From Halobacteriales archaeon QH_10_65_19 (GTDB taxonomy: Archaea; Halobacteriota; Halobacteria; Halobacteriales; Haloarculaceae): a stretch of DNA of 13,527 nucleotides. Numbering within the stretch: position 1 is the stretch's first letter; each line of letters begins with the position of its first letter. The position numbers were made by a program, and so were the translations under genes. The stretch covers positions 5,874 through 19,400 of the forward strand of contig PXQK01000113.1 in assembly GCA_003022085.1 (NCBI GenBank), given 5' to 3'. The notes beneath the pieces are model-generated. The model made no database searches, was not told the DNA's origin, and saw only the letters and a program-made list of their open reading frames with translations. Shown here in pieces: positions 1 to 5,980 of the stretch.

Positions 1-501
1 ATCCCGACGGTCTCGGGCAACCACGACCGCGCAGTCGCCGGCGGTGGCCGCTTCGCGTTCAACAGCCTGGCCGGTGCCGGCGTCGAACACGCCCGGGAGA
101 CGCTGACCGACGACCAGATCGAGTGGCTCGGGGCTCTCCCGACGACTCGCCGAGAGTTCGACGGCCGCGTCCGGATCGTCCACGGCCACCCCGAGGATCC
201 CGACCGCTACACCTACACCCGGGAGTTCAGCCCGCGCTTGCTCGGCGACGAAGACGTGATCGTGCTCGGCCACACCCACGTCCAGGGTCACGAACGCTTC
301 GACGAGGGCGTCGTGCTGAACCCCGGCAGCGTCGGCCAGCCACGCGACGGCGACCCGCGGGCCGCCTACGCAACCTTCGACCTCGACGACCTCGCGGTGA
401 CCGAACACCGCGTCGAGTACGACGTCGACCGGGTCCAGGAGGCCGTCGCGGACGCCGACCTCCCCGCTCGCATCGGCGACCGTCTGGTTAGGGGACGGTG
501 A
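1..501 (+). CDS. Metallophosphoesterase (calcineurin-like, YfcE/MJ0936-type), 3' part only
   Basis: The reading frame is open from base 1 to the TGA at 499-501 and gives 166 residues, so the start and probably the first 50-60 residues lie outside the window. Near its beginning it carries GNHD (residues 6-9). Further on come VHGHPED, VLGHTHVQGHERF and NPGSVGQPRDGD. These are the downstream metal-binding motifs of calcineurin-like phosphoesterases; the expected N-terminal DxH motif and the following D are missing only because of the window edge. The family hydrolyses phosphodiester or phosphomonoester bonds with a di-metal centre, and small cytosolic archaeal members often act on small phosphodiesters in vitro. 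The substrate of this one cannot be read from sequence. The family call is firm. Confidence 0.9.
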   Translation: MPTVSGNHDRAVAGGGRFAFNSLAGAGVEHARETLTDDQIEWLGALPTTRREFDGRVRIVHGHPEDPDRYTYTREFSPRLLGDEDVIVLGHTHVQGHERFDEGVVLNPGSVGQPRDGDPRAAYATFDLDDLAVTEHRVEYDVDRVQEAVADADLPARIGDRLVRGR

Positions 502-509
502 CACTATCC

Positions 510-531
510 GGACCCGTACCGCTACGGGTCC
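510..531 (+). terminator. Strong hairpin just after the phosphoesterase stop
   Basis: GGACCCGTA and TACGGGTCC form a perfect 9-bp stem around a CCGC loop, starting 9 nt after the stop codon. There is no T-tract, so a terminator role is inferred from position only; mRNA 3'-end stabilisation is equally possible. Confidence 0.4.
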
Positions 532-538
532 ACGCCAA

Positions 539-567
539 CGAGGAACTCCGACGGGTGCCGTTCCTCG
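539..567 (+). other. Second hairpin in the 3' region of the phosphoesterase gene
   Basis: CGAGGAAC and GTTCCTCG pair perfectly over 8 bp around a 13-nt loop, only 7 nt after the preceding hairpin. Together the two hairpins make 510-567 a compact structured RNA region. Function unknown. Confidence 0.4.
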
Positions 568-649
568 GGACGCGGGCGGCCACCACGGAAATCGGTGCCT
601 CGATCGAGTTTAACAAGGCCGAAGGCGTCGACAGGCCGTGGAGGAGGTT

Positions 650-684
650 ATACTGACGGACCAAAATCCGGTGGATTTTCGCCC
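650..684 (+). repeat. 35-bp repeat, copy 1 (hairpin-forming)
   Basis: This copy matches 4434-4468 at 32 of 35 positions in the same orientation; the mismatches are at repeat positions 13, 15 and 21. It begins ATACTGACGGAC and ends GGATTTTCGCCC. In this copy AAAATCC and GGATTTT form a perfect 7-bp stem with a 3-nt loop. It lies 23 nt beyond the stop of the minus-strand DoxX-like gene, where it could act as that gene's terminator. The two copies bracket the DoxX-like gene, the pseudogene and the RND exporter gene. Confidence 0.75.
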
Positions 685-706
685 GCCAGTTCGATCCTAG
701 CAGGTA

Positions 707-1183
707 TCATTGCGTAACGTTCTCCCTGACCGTACTTCCGATCGCAAGCGCGGCACCGATGATAACGAGGTTTTTGATGATGTACTGCCCCTCAACAGTG
801 AGGGCGTACGGCGCGGTTGTGAAGACGACCTCCGGCACCAGTACAATCGGCAAGAACGTGCCGGGAAGCTGGAGAAACAACAAGAAAATCCCGAGACGAA
901 TCAGCGGGCGGTAGAGGAGACAGACGCCGATAAGCACCTCCCAGGCGCCGAGCACAGGGACGAATAGATCCGGAGGGACGATGTAGACTGTTGCCGCAAC
1001 GAGGTCAGCTGCCGGGCTTATATCGAATATCTTCAGCGCACCGAACCAGATGAAAACGACTGCGACGGAGCCCCGGAGTATCGGAATGCTCCACTGACTC
1101 ATCATTGAAGCGATATTCCTATCGAGTTCATCGAACCGCTGCCTGTACGTCTCCAATCCGGTAGCTTCCATCCATTTTGACAT
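707..1183 (-). CDS. DoxX/YkgB-like four-helix membrane protein
   Basis: This encodes 158 residues from the ATG at 1183. The frame stays open upstream to 1273, but the upstream part reads poorly, and a TATA-like box about 29 nt before 1183 fits a leaderless start there. After a 30-residue soluble N-terminus come four hydrophobic helices at roughly residues 34-52, 70-92, 95-115 and 133-152. The first helix contains VFIWFGALKIF, the second the GAWEVLIG stretch, and the last GQYIIKNLVIIGAAL. This pattern is typical of DoxX-like and YkgB/DUF417 small membrane proteins, linked in some bacteria to quinone or redox chemistry; substrate and partner are unknown here. It is a single gene pointing away from the pseudogene, in a locally less GC-rich patch. 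Family call good, function open. Confidence 0.75.
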   Translation of the reverse strand: MSKWMEATGLETYRQRFDELDRNIASMMSQWSIPILRGSVAVVFIWFGALKIFDISPAADLVAATVYIVPPDLFVPVLGAWEVLIGVCLLYRPLIRLGIFLLFLQLPGTFLPIVLVPEVVFTTAPYALTVEGQYIIKNLVIIGAALAIGSTVRENVTQ

Positions 1184-1207
1184 TACCGAAAAAAGGTTCC
1201 GTAGATA

Positions 1208-1218
1208 CAAAATACTTA
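1208..1218 (-). promoter_or_regulatory. TATA-like box for the DoxX-like gene
   Basis: On the minus strand TAAGTATTTT lies centred about 29 nt before the ATG at 1183, in an otherwise GC-rich region. The distance suits a leaderless or very short-leader haloarchaeal transcript and supports the chosen start. Confidence 0.45.
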
Positions 1219-1306
1219 TTCCAATGTTCCAGAAATTGATACAGCCTCGTCTCACACCCGGCCCGAAATGCATGCGCGCTGTGTCCAGTACATACCTTTA
1301 TTTTGG

Positions 1307-1612
1307 TCACGCCGGTGTCGAGTTGTTCGCGTGGATCTCCCACAGGAGTACCGCCAGTTTTTCCCATAGACGGTCGAACAGTTGTTGGCCTTTCGCCGCG
1401 GTCCCCGCCGAGGGGTTGTCAAGGACACCGGACTCCGGGTACTCGGTGAAGGGGCGGTACACAGACAGCGGCCCCCCGACCAGCAGATCCTGCGGCGCGG
1501 CGTCGTAGGGCTCATCGACGCTGGTCCCGTCGGCGGCGTCCTCGTCGACGAGTTCCGGATGTCGTCGATGAACGGTCCGGCGCGGTGACCCCCCTCGCCG
1601 ACGTAGTCTCCC
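1307..1612 (-). pseudogene. Decayed creatininase-family amidohydrolase, C-terminal remnant with frameshift
   Basis: Two minus-strand frames together read like the second half of a creatininase-family enzyme. From about 1612 to 1560 one frame gives GDYVGEGGHRAGPF, resembling the family GHAGxFETS region. From about 1555 to the TGA at 1307-1309 another frame gives PELVDEDAADG, then EYPESGVLDNPSAGTAAKGQ and a helical tail, matching the family ending (GVxGDPxxATAEKG). The break lies near 1550-1565. The N-terminal half, with the metal ligands and NGHGGN-type loop, is absent. The intact family hydrolyses cyclic amides or related C-N bonds with two metals. The upstream end abuts the 33-bp repeat at 1611-1643, suggesting the gene was cut by a mobile element. 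The call rests on remembered motifs, so it is moderate. Confidence 0.55.
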
Positions 1613-1643
1613 TCTGGTACAGAGTCACGCACGACCGTATCAG
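1611..1643 (+). repeat. 33-bp repeat, copy A (mobile-element-end-like)
   Basis: This matches the reverse complement of 10959-10991 at 32 of 33 positions. It contains a small hairpin (CTCTG-GTA-CAGAG) followed by TCACGCACGACCGTAT, which also occurs exactly at 11166-11181. It sits at the broken edge of the creatininase pseudogene. Its similarity to the ends of the MITE-like unit at 10962-11181 suggests it is the remaining end of a deleted mobile element. Confidence 0.65.
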
Positions 1644-1730
1644 GACAGAGGAACGGATTGACGTCGGTGTTGTGCCCTGCGAAGCCTGACAGCGTCGGAT
1701 GACCATTTGTATGTATCTCAATAACAACAG

Positions 1731-1740
1731 ATATTTATTA
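1731..1740 (+). promoter_or_regulatory. TATA-like box upstream of the RND exporter gene
   Basis: ATATTTATTA stands out in an AT-rich island (about 1705-1765). A start site about 26 nt downstream would fall near 1761-1766, at the ATG of a 12-codon leader ORF that precedes the exporter gene. Confidence 0.5.
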
Positions 1741-1765
1741 AGCATAGCCCAGTAACTGAATAAGA

Positions 1766-1804
1766 ATGTCTGTCGTCCGGAAAAGTCAGGGTGATCGGGA
1801 GTGA
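1766..1804 (+). CDS. Possible 12-residue leader ORF overlapping the exporter start
   Basis: ATG at 1766 opens MSVVRKSQGDRE and ends at TGA 1802-1804, overlapping the exporter GTG start in a GTGA tetranucleotide. The ATG lies about 30 nt after a TATA-like box, as expected for a leaderless start. The ORF contains GGTGATC (1790-1796), complementary to the usual 3' end of archaeal 16S rRNA and 4 nt before the exporter GTG, so translational coupling is plausible. No protein evidence is possible at this length. Confidence 0.25.
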   Translation: MSVVRKSQGDRE

Positions 1805-4434
1805 CCAGTTTCCCGGAGCGCATCGCCACTACGTTGATGAATCACAGCAAGATTGTAATCCTCGTGATGCTGCTGGTGACCGCGGGGATGGCGGCCGGCG
1901 TGCCGATGGTCGACGACGAGTCAGACCTCGATCAGTTCGAAACCGGATCGGACGCCCGCGAGGCCGCGGAATACATCCAGCAGAACTTCGAGACGGGGGA
2001 ACAGGAGGACCAGACGGTGATCCAGGTCATCCAGCGTGGTGACAACGTCCTCGCACAGGAGTCGGTGATCAGTTCACTCGAGTTCCAGCAGCGGATCCGC
2101 GGAACGGAGTCCATCGGGTCGACGCTGGCCGGGGAGAACCCGATTCTCGGGATCGGGAACGTGCTGGCGCTCGCTCAGATCGAGCGGGAGTTCGGCGGCG
2201 GTGCGGGGGGAAGCGATGACGACGGCGGGAGCCAAGAGATCACCCTGGAGGACCAGATACAGGTACTGTCGTCGATGAGCGAGGCGGAGTACGAGGCGCT
2301 CGTGGAGGAAGTACTCGCCGAGGACGGCGACCGGCGGGCGCTGGCGTTGATGTCGTCATCGTACACGCCGGGGTCGACGACCGCGAGCGCGCACAACACC
2401 ATCATCACCCAGGAGACGGGGGGTGGGACCGTCGAGGGGGGACAGGGGTTCAGCGAGGCAGTGACCAACGCCCAGCTGGAGCTGCGTGACCTCGCACAGG
2501 AAGAAGACGAGCAGTACACCGTCTTCGGCGCCGGCATCATCACCGACGAGATCGACCGCTCGTTCAGTGACAGCTTCACCATCGTCGGCCCGCTGGCGCT
2601 GCTGTTCGTCGTGGTGGCGCTGACGATCGCGTACCGCGACCTGCTCGATATTGTGCTCGGAGTAGTGGGTATCCTGACAGTCCTCCTCTGGACGTTCGGG
2701 TTCATGGGCTGGGCCGGCATCACGTTCAACCAGCTGTTGATTTCGGTCCCAGTACTGTTGATCGGGCTGTCGATAGACTACGCGATCCACGTGTTCATGC
2801 GCCACCGGGAACACCGGAGTGAGGAGGCCGACGGGACGCCCGCGATCCGGGGGTCGATGAAGACCGCGCTGTTCGGCGTCGGCGTCGCCCTGGTGTGGGT
2901 GACCGCGACGGCGGCGATCGGCTTCCTGGCGAACCTCATCAGCCCGATCGGGCCGCTCCAGGACTTCGGCGTGACGAGCGCGTTCGGGATCACCGCCGCA
3001 CTGTTCGTGTTCGGCGCGCTGATCCCGGCGTTAAAAGTCGAGATAGACGGCTTCCTGGAGTCGCGGGGGTTCGACCGCCACAAGCGGGCGTTCGGCACCG
3101 GCGGCTCGGGGTTCTCGGACGCGCTGTCGACGGGGGCGAAGGCGGCCCGGCGCGCGCCCCTTGCCGTGATCGCGCTCGCACTCCTGCTCTCGCTGGGCGG
3201 GGCCTACGGCGCCACGCAGGTCGACACCACGTTCCAGCAGGAGGACTTCCTCGCGGAGTCGCCGCCGGCGTGGATGGACAGCCTGCCCGAGCCGTTCGCA
3301 CCCAGCACCTACCAGGCCAAAGACGACCTGGAGTTCGTCCAGGCGAACTTCCAGCAGCAGGGCCAGGAGGCGAACCTGCTGATACGCGGCGACGTGACCA
3401 GCCCCGAGACGCTACAGCGGGTCCGGCAGGCGACCGAGGAGGCTGCCACGACGGAGTCGGCGTTCATCCTGGCCAACGGCCAGCCGGACGTCCGGACGCC
3501 GCTCACTGTGATGCAGGGGACCGCGGCACAGAGCGACGAGTTCGCCGCCGCGTACCAGGCTGCCGACACGGACGGCGACACCATCCCCGACCAGAACATC
3601 GAGGAGCTGTACGACCAGCTGCTGGCGGCCAACCCGTCGGCGTCGGATGTCATTTACCGCACCGAGACCGGCGAGTACGAGGCAGTCCGCACAGTGATCG
3701 GTCTCAGAGGTGACGCGCTGGCGGCGACAGTTGCCGACGAGATGCGTGACGTCGCCGCCACGTTAGAGGCCGACAGCGGCGGCGGGTTGACCGTAGTTGC
3801 GACAGGCGACCCGGTCATCAGTAGCGATGTCGAGGACGCGCTGTTCGACACGGTCATCCAGAGCCTCCTGATCACGCTCGTGGCCGTCTTCGGGTTCCTC
3901 GCAGTCGCCTACCGGCTGACGGGCGACACCGCATCGCTCGGGGTCATCACGCTCCTGCCGGTGCTGTTCTCTGTGACGTGGATTCTCGGGACGATGTGGC
4001 TGATCGGGATGCCGTTCAACGCGCTCACCGGGACGATCGCGGCGCTGACGATCGGGCTGGGGATCGCCTACAGCATCCACGTCAGTTCGCGGTACACGCT
4101 CGAACTCCAGCGCCAGGAGAACGTCTGGGACGCAATGGAGACGACCGTCACCGGCACCGGCGGCGCGCTGCTGGGCAGTGCCGCGACGACTGTCGGCGGC
4201 TTCGGGACGCTCGCGCTGGCGATTCTCCCCGTCCTCCAGCAGTTCGGCATCATTACCGGCCTCACGATTATCTACGCCTTCCTGGCGAGCGTGCTCGTGC
4301 TCCCGTCGCTGCTCGTGGTCTGGACGCGCTATCTCGGTCCGTCGGGCTACTTCCCGTCGGTGGACGAGGAGGCCTCCGGTCCCGACGAGGCGGCCGAGGC
4401 ACCCGCTCCCGACGGTGGGTCCGAAAGAAGCTGA
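1801..4434 (+). CDS. RND/MMPL-superfamily membrane exporter (HAE3-like)
   Basis: A complete 877-residue protein starts at GTG 1801, chosen because GGTGATC lies 4 nt upstream; ATG 1837 is the alternative. It shows the doubled RND layout. TM1 is near residues 17-36, an extracellular domain spans about 37-255, and TM2-6 lie at about 259-410. TM7 is at 455-474, a second extracellular domain spans 475-683, and TM8-12 lie at about 686-836, followed by an acidic tail. TM4 carries GLSIDYAIHVFMRH with Asp326, the proton-relay position. The matching TM10 motif is GLGIAYSIHVSSRY, with Ala756 where Asp is usual in MmpL-type pumps. The second extracellular domain contains DTDGDTIPDQN (about 590-600), like a calcium-binding DxDxD loop. 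The family moves lipids or hydrophobic compounds using ion gradients; the substrate is unknown. It has no cotranscribed neighbour. Confidence 0.9.
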   Translation: MTSFPERIATTLMNHSKIVILVMLLVTAGMAAGVPMVDDESDLDQFETGSDAREAAEYIQQNFETGEQEDQTVIQVIQRGDNVLAQESVISSLEFQQRIRGTESIGSTLAGENPILGIGNVLALAQIEREFGGGAGGSDDDGGSQEITLEDQIQVLSSMSEAEYEALVEEVLAEDGDRRALALMSSSYTPGSTTASAHNTIITQETGGGTVEGGQGFSEAVTNAQLELRDLAQEEDEQYTVFGAGIITDEIDRSFSDSFTIVGPLALLFVVVALTIAYRDLLDIVLGVVGILTVLLWTFGFMGWAGITFNQLLISVPVLLIGLSIDYAIHVFMRHREHRSEEADGTPAIRGSMKTALFGVGVALVWVTATAAIGFLANLISPIGPLQDFGVTSAFGITAALFVFGALIPALKVEIDGFLESRGFDRHKRAFGTGGSGFSDALSTGAKAARRAPLAVIALALLLSLGGAYGATQVDTTFQQEDFLAESPPAWMDSLPEPFAPSTYQAKDDLEFVQANFQQQGQEANLLIRGDVTSPETLQRVRQATEEAATTESAFILANGQPDVRTPLTVMQGTAAQSDEFAAAYQAADTDGDTIPDQNIEELYDQLLAANPSASDVIYRTETGEYEAVRTVIGLRGDALAATVADEMRDVAATLEADSGGGLTVVATGDPVISSDVEDALFDTVIQSLLITLVAVFGFLAVAYRLTGDTASLGVITLLPVLFSVTWILGTMWLIGMPFNALTGTIAALTIGLGIAYSIHVSSRYTLELQRQENVWDAMETTVTGTGGALLGSAATTVGGFGTLALAILPVLQQFGIITGLTIIYAFLASVLVLPSLLVVWTRYLGPSGYFPSVDEEASGPDEAAEAPAPDGGSERS

Positions 4435-4468
4435 TACTGACGGACGACAATCCGGCGGATTTTCGCCC
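4434..4468 (+). repeat. 35-bp repeat, copy 2, at the end of the RND gene
   Basis: This copy starts at the last base of the RND stop codon and matches 650-684 at 32 of 35 positions. AATCC-GGC-GGATT keeps a 5-bp stem, but the outer pairs are weaker than in copy 1. It lies in the 164-bp convergent gap between the RND gene and the tRNA, where a terminator role is possible. I see nothing else in 4469-4598. Confidence 0.75.
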
Positions 4469-4598
4469 CCACCTATGGAAACGCTGCTACCTGATCTACC
4501 CGCCGTTTTGTGGGGACTTCTCACATCGAATCTCGGGGCCACTTCCCCGCAACAGACACTCGTCGCTGTCGCTCCTCGTGTTGCATTGTGGGAGAAAG

Positions 4599-4671
4599 TG
4601 GGCCGGCGCAGATTCGAACTGCGGTTACGGCCACCCGAAGGCCGAAGGATACCAAGCTACCCCACCGGCCC
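4599..4671 (-). tRNA. tRNA-Pro (anticodon CGG)
   Basis: On the minus strand the sequence folds as a complete 73-nt cloverleaf. The acceptor stem is GGGCCGG/CCGGCCC with discriminator A. The D arm contains AGCTTGGTA. The anticodon stem is CGGCC/GGCCG with loop TTCGGGT, giving anticodon CGG (codon CCG). The T arm is CGCAG-TTCGAAT-CTGCG. There is no intron. CCA is not encoded; CTTTCTCC follows the discriminator base. It is convergent with the RND gene and divergent from the small membrane protein gene. Confidence 0.96.
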
Positions 4672-4696
4672 GCAGGTGAGAGGTAGCCGTCGGCAG

Positions 4697-4704
4697 GTTT
4701 AATC
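4697..4704 (-). promoter_or_regulatory. TATA-like box for tRNA-Pro
   Basis: GATTAAAC on the minus strand is centred about 29 nt before the tRNA 5' end, the expected archaeal spacing for a start at or just before the mature tRNA. Confidence 0.55.
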
Positions 4705-4809
4705 GTTGCGAAATACCCGCAGCGACCGTCACGCGAGCTTGGACGGCTCGCCGGTATCCATCGGTTATCGTCGTCTCTCACCCCGAGAGCGCCGAGCTGT
4801 TTTCGTCAT

Positions 4810-5025
4810 ATGACCAATCCACTCCTCGGGTTCCTGTTGCTCGCCTGGGGTGTCTCGATGGCCGTCTGGCCAGACCGGCTCGCACAGCTCGAAGAACAGA
4901 TCGACGCGATCGGGAGCAGACGCTCCTGGTCGGAGGTCGAGCCCGCCGGCTGGAAGGTGGCACTCACGCGGATCGTGGGCGTCGCCGTCTCGGTGTTCGG
5001 CCTGTTCGTGTTCCTCGGTATCTGA
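4810..5025 (+). CDS. Small two-helix membrane protein, function unknown
   Basis: This encodes 71 residues from ATG 4810. A hydrophobic helix at residues 4-20 (NPLLGFLLLAWGVSMAVWP) is followed by a charged middle with WSEVEPAGWKVALTR and a second helix at about 52-70 (IVGVAVSVFGLFVFLGI). The layout of helix, Pro-containing turn, tryptophan-rich middle, Arg and Gly-rich helix resembles DUF6199-type small membrane proteins, but I do not claim membership. I see no clear TATA box at leaderless distance; GGTTATCG about 43 nt upstream is the nearest candidate. Its stop lies one base from the stop of the convergent trmY gene, leaving no room for separate terminators. Confidence 0.65.
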   Translation: MTNPLLGFLLLAWGVSMAVWPDRLAQLEEQIDAIGSRRSWSEVEPAGWKVALTRIVGVAVSVFGLFVFLGI

Positions 5026-5026
5026 T

Positions 5027-5626
5027 TCACCCCCGATAGGCGGTGAACCCGTCCGTGTCGAGCCAGTTGTGTGCGACGCTTATCGCCTGGTCGGCGTGCA
5101 ACCGCTCGGGCCCGAGCGTCACGCGCTCGTCGACGTACTCGCCGGCCAGCGACAGCTCCCCGTCGGTGAAATCCCGGTGGTCGGAGAGCAGGAAGACGGG
5201 GTCGGTCGGCGGGTCGAGGTCGGCTGCCGGCGTGCCGTCCTCGTGGAGCAGGCAGAGAGTGCCGCTGTCAGTCACTGCATCGAGCGTCCCGGCAACCCCG
5301 ACCCGGGTGAGCGAGACACCGGGCGAGGTCTCGACGGCCATCCGGCCGACCGCCTCCTCGCGCTGATCGAGCGCCGTCCGGAGGAGCGCGGCCGTCGAGC
5401 GCTCGTCGGGGTTGAGCCGCCGGACCGCGCTCCCGTCGAGGGAGACGGTGAACGTGTCGTCGAACACCAGATGCGTGCGGACGTCCGTCCGGATACCGTG
5501 TGAGACGAGCAGCGAACTCGTCACACAGCGGGCGAGCAGGTCGAGCCGGCCCGAACCGGGGAGGTCGTCGAGCGGGAACTCCGGCGTCGTCGGGGCGTCG
5601 TGGCCCACAACAATGAACTGGCGCAC
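5027..5626 (-). CDS. trmY: tRNA (pseudouridine(54)-N1)-methyltransferase TrmY
   Basis: A complete 199-residue protein starts at GTG 5626, giving MRQFIVVGHDAPTTPEF, the typical family beginning. Other family landmarks are LPGSGRLDLLARC (22-34), LNPDERS (71-77), LLHEDG (126-131), LLSDHRDFT (146-154) and LGPERLHADQ (171-180). The last two belong to the trefoil-knotted SPOUT fold that binds S-adenosylmethionine. TrmY methylates N1 of pseudouridine at position 54 in the T loop of archaeal tRNAs, giving m1-pseudouridine in place of ribothymidine. It acts in the cytosol on many tRNAs. An in-frame TAG (5651-5653) eight codons before the start rules out a longer protein. A TATA box lies much further upstream, so the transcript may have a 160-nt leader with a possible small ORF. 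Confidence 0.93.
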   Translation of the reverse strand: MRQFIVVGHDAPTTPEFPLDDLPGSGRLDLLARCVTSSLLVSHGIRTDVRTHLVFDDTFTVSLDGSAVRRLNPDERSTAALLRTALDQREEAVGRMAVETSPGVSLTRVGVAGTLDAVTDSGTLCLLHEDGTPAADLDPPTDPVFLLSDHRDFTDGELSLAGEYVDERVTLGPERLHADQAISVAHNWLDTDGFTAYRG

Positions 5627-5650
5627 GTCCGGTCTGACGGGCGGCCCGGA

Positions 5651-5789
5651 CTAAGACCCGTCGGCTGCACGCGCCTGACCCGCGGGCGAGAGAAAGTGGC
5701 GCTCGCCCGGGAAGAAGGGGTCGAGTTCGCCAGTGATCGCGGGCGTCGGCGCGCCGAACCTGGTCAGCGCGGTCGGATCCGTCGGTCAT
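5651..5789 (-). pseudogene. Possible small ORF or frameshifted remnant in the trmY leader
   Basis: Between the TATA box and trmY an ATG at 5789 lies at leaderless distance, but its own frame runs antisense-like through trmY and looks random. In the trmY frame, a 45-codon stretch ending at TAG 5651-5653 reads ALTRFGAPTPAITGELDPFF and onward. It has a protein-like composition and strongly GC-rich third positions, but no start codon because TGA overlaps the ATG (ATGA). A 2-nt deletion, or a 1-nt insertion, near 5780 would join the ATG to it. It could be chance, a frameshifted mini-gene or a leader peptide. Confidence 0.25.
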
Positions 5790-5814
5790 CCCGTTCGCTC
5801 TTGGATTCGATCCC

Positions 5815-5823
5815 CATATATAC
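5815..5823 (-). promoter_or_regulatory. TATA box reading toward trmY
   Basis: TATATAT on the minus strand is the clearest AT-rich hexamer in 5627-5980. It points toward trmY, with a predicted transcription start near 5789-5793. The rest of 5824-5940 holds GC-rich sequence in which I see no gene. Confidence 0.5.
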
Positions 5824-5941
5824 CTGCTGTCGCCGGCCCGGCCGCCGGGGGGCTACTCGGGAGCTGCCGGCCGGCAACCCCGAGGGAGCGGGTACACAGG
5901 ACCGGCGGGCTCGACGGAACCGGTCGAGGAGTGACCGGCGA

Positions 5942-5950
5942 TAGGTTTTA
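5942..5950 (+). promoter_or_regulatory. TATA-like box for the zinc-ribbon gene
   Basis: TAGGTTTTA lies about 33 nt before the ATG at 5981, giving a predicted leader of only a few bases. Confidence 0.45.
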
Positions 5951-5980
5951 GCGCCGGCGGCCCCCACTGTCTGTGACTGC

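Noticed and set aside
2895..3713. 272-codon second plus frame inside the exporter
   Set aside because: It is an Arg/Gly/Pro-rich out-of-frame shadow of the RND gene.
3763..4542. 259-codon minus-strand frame opposite the exporter
   Set aside because: It is Arg/Glu/Asp-rich mirror sequence of the RND membrane domain, with no plausible start signal.
4599..4671. tRNA-Pro as an integration (att) site for the neighbouring patch
   Set aside because: I found no repeated copy of the tRNA 3' end elsewhere in the window; the bracketing 35-bp repeat does not overlap the tRNA.
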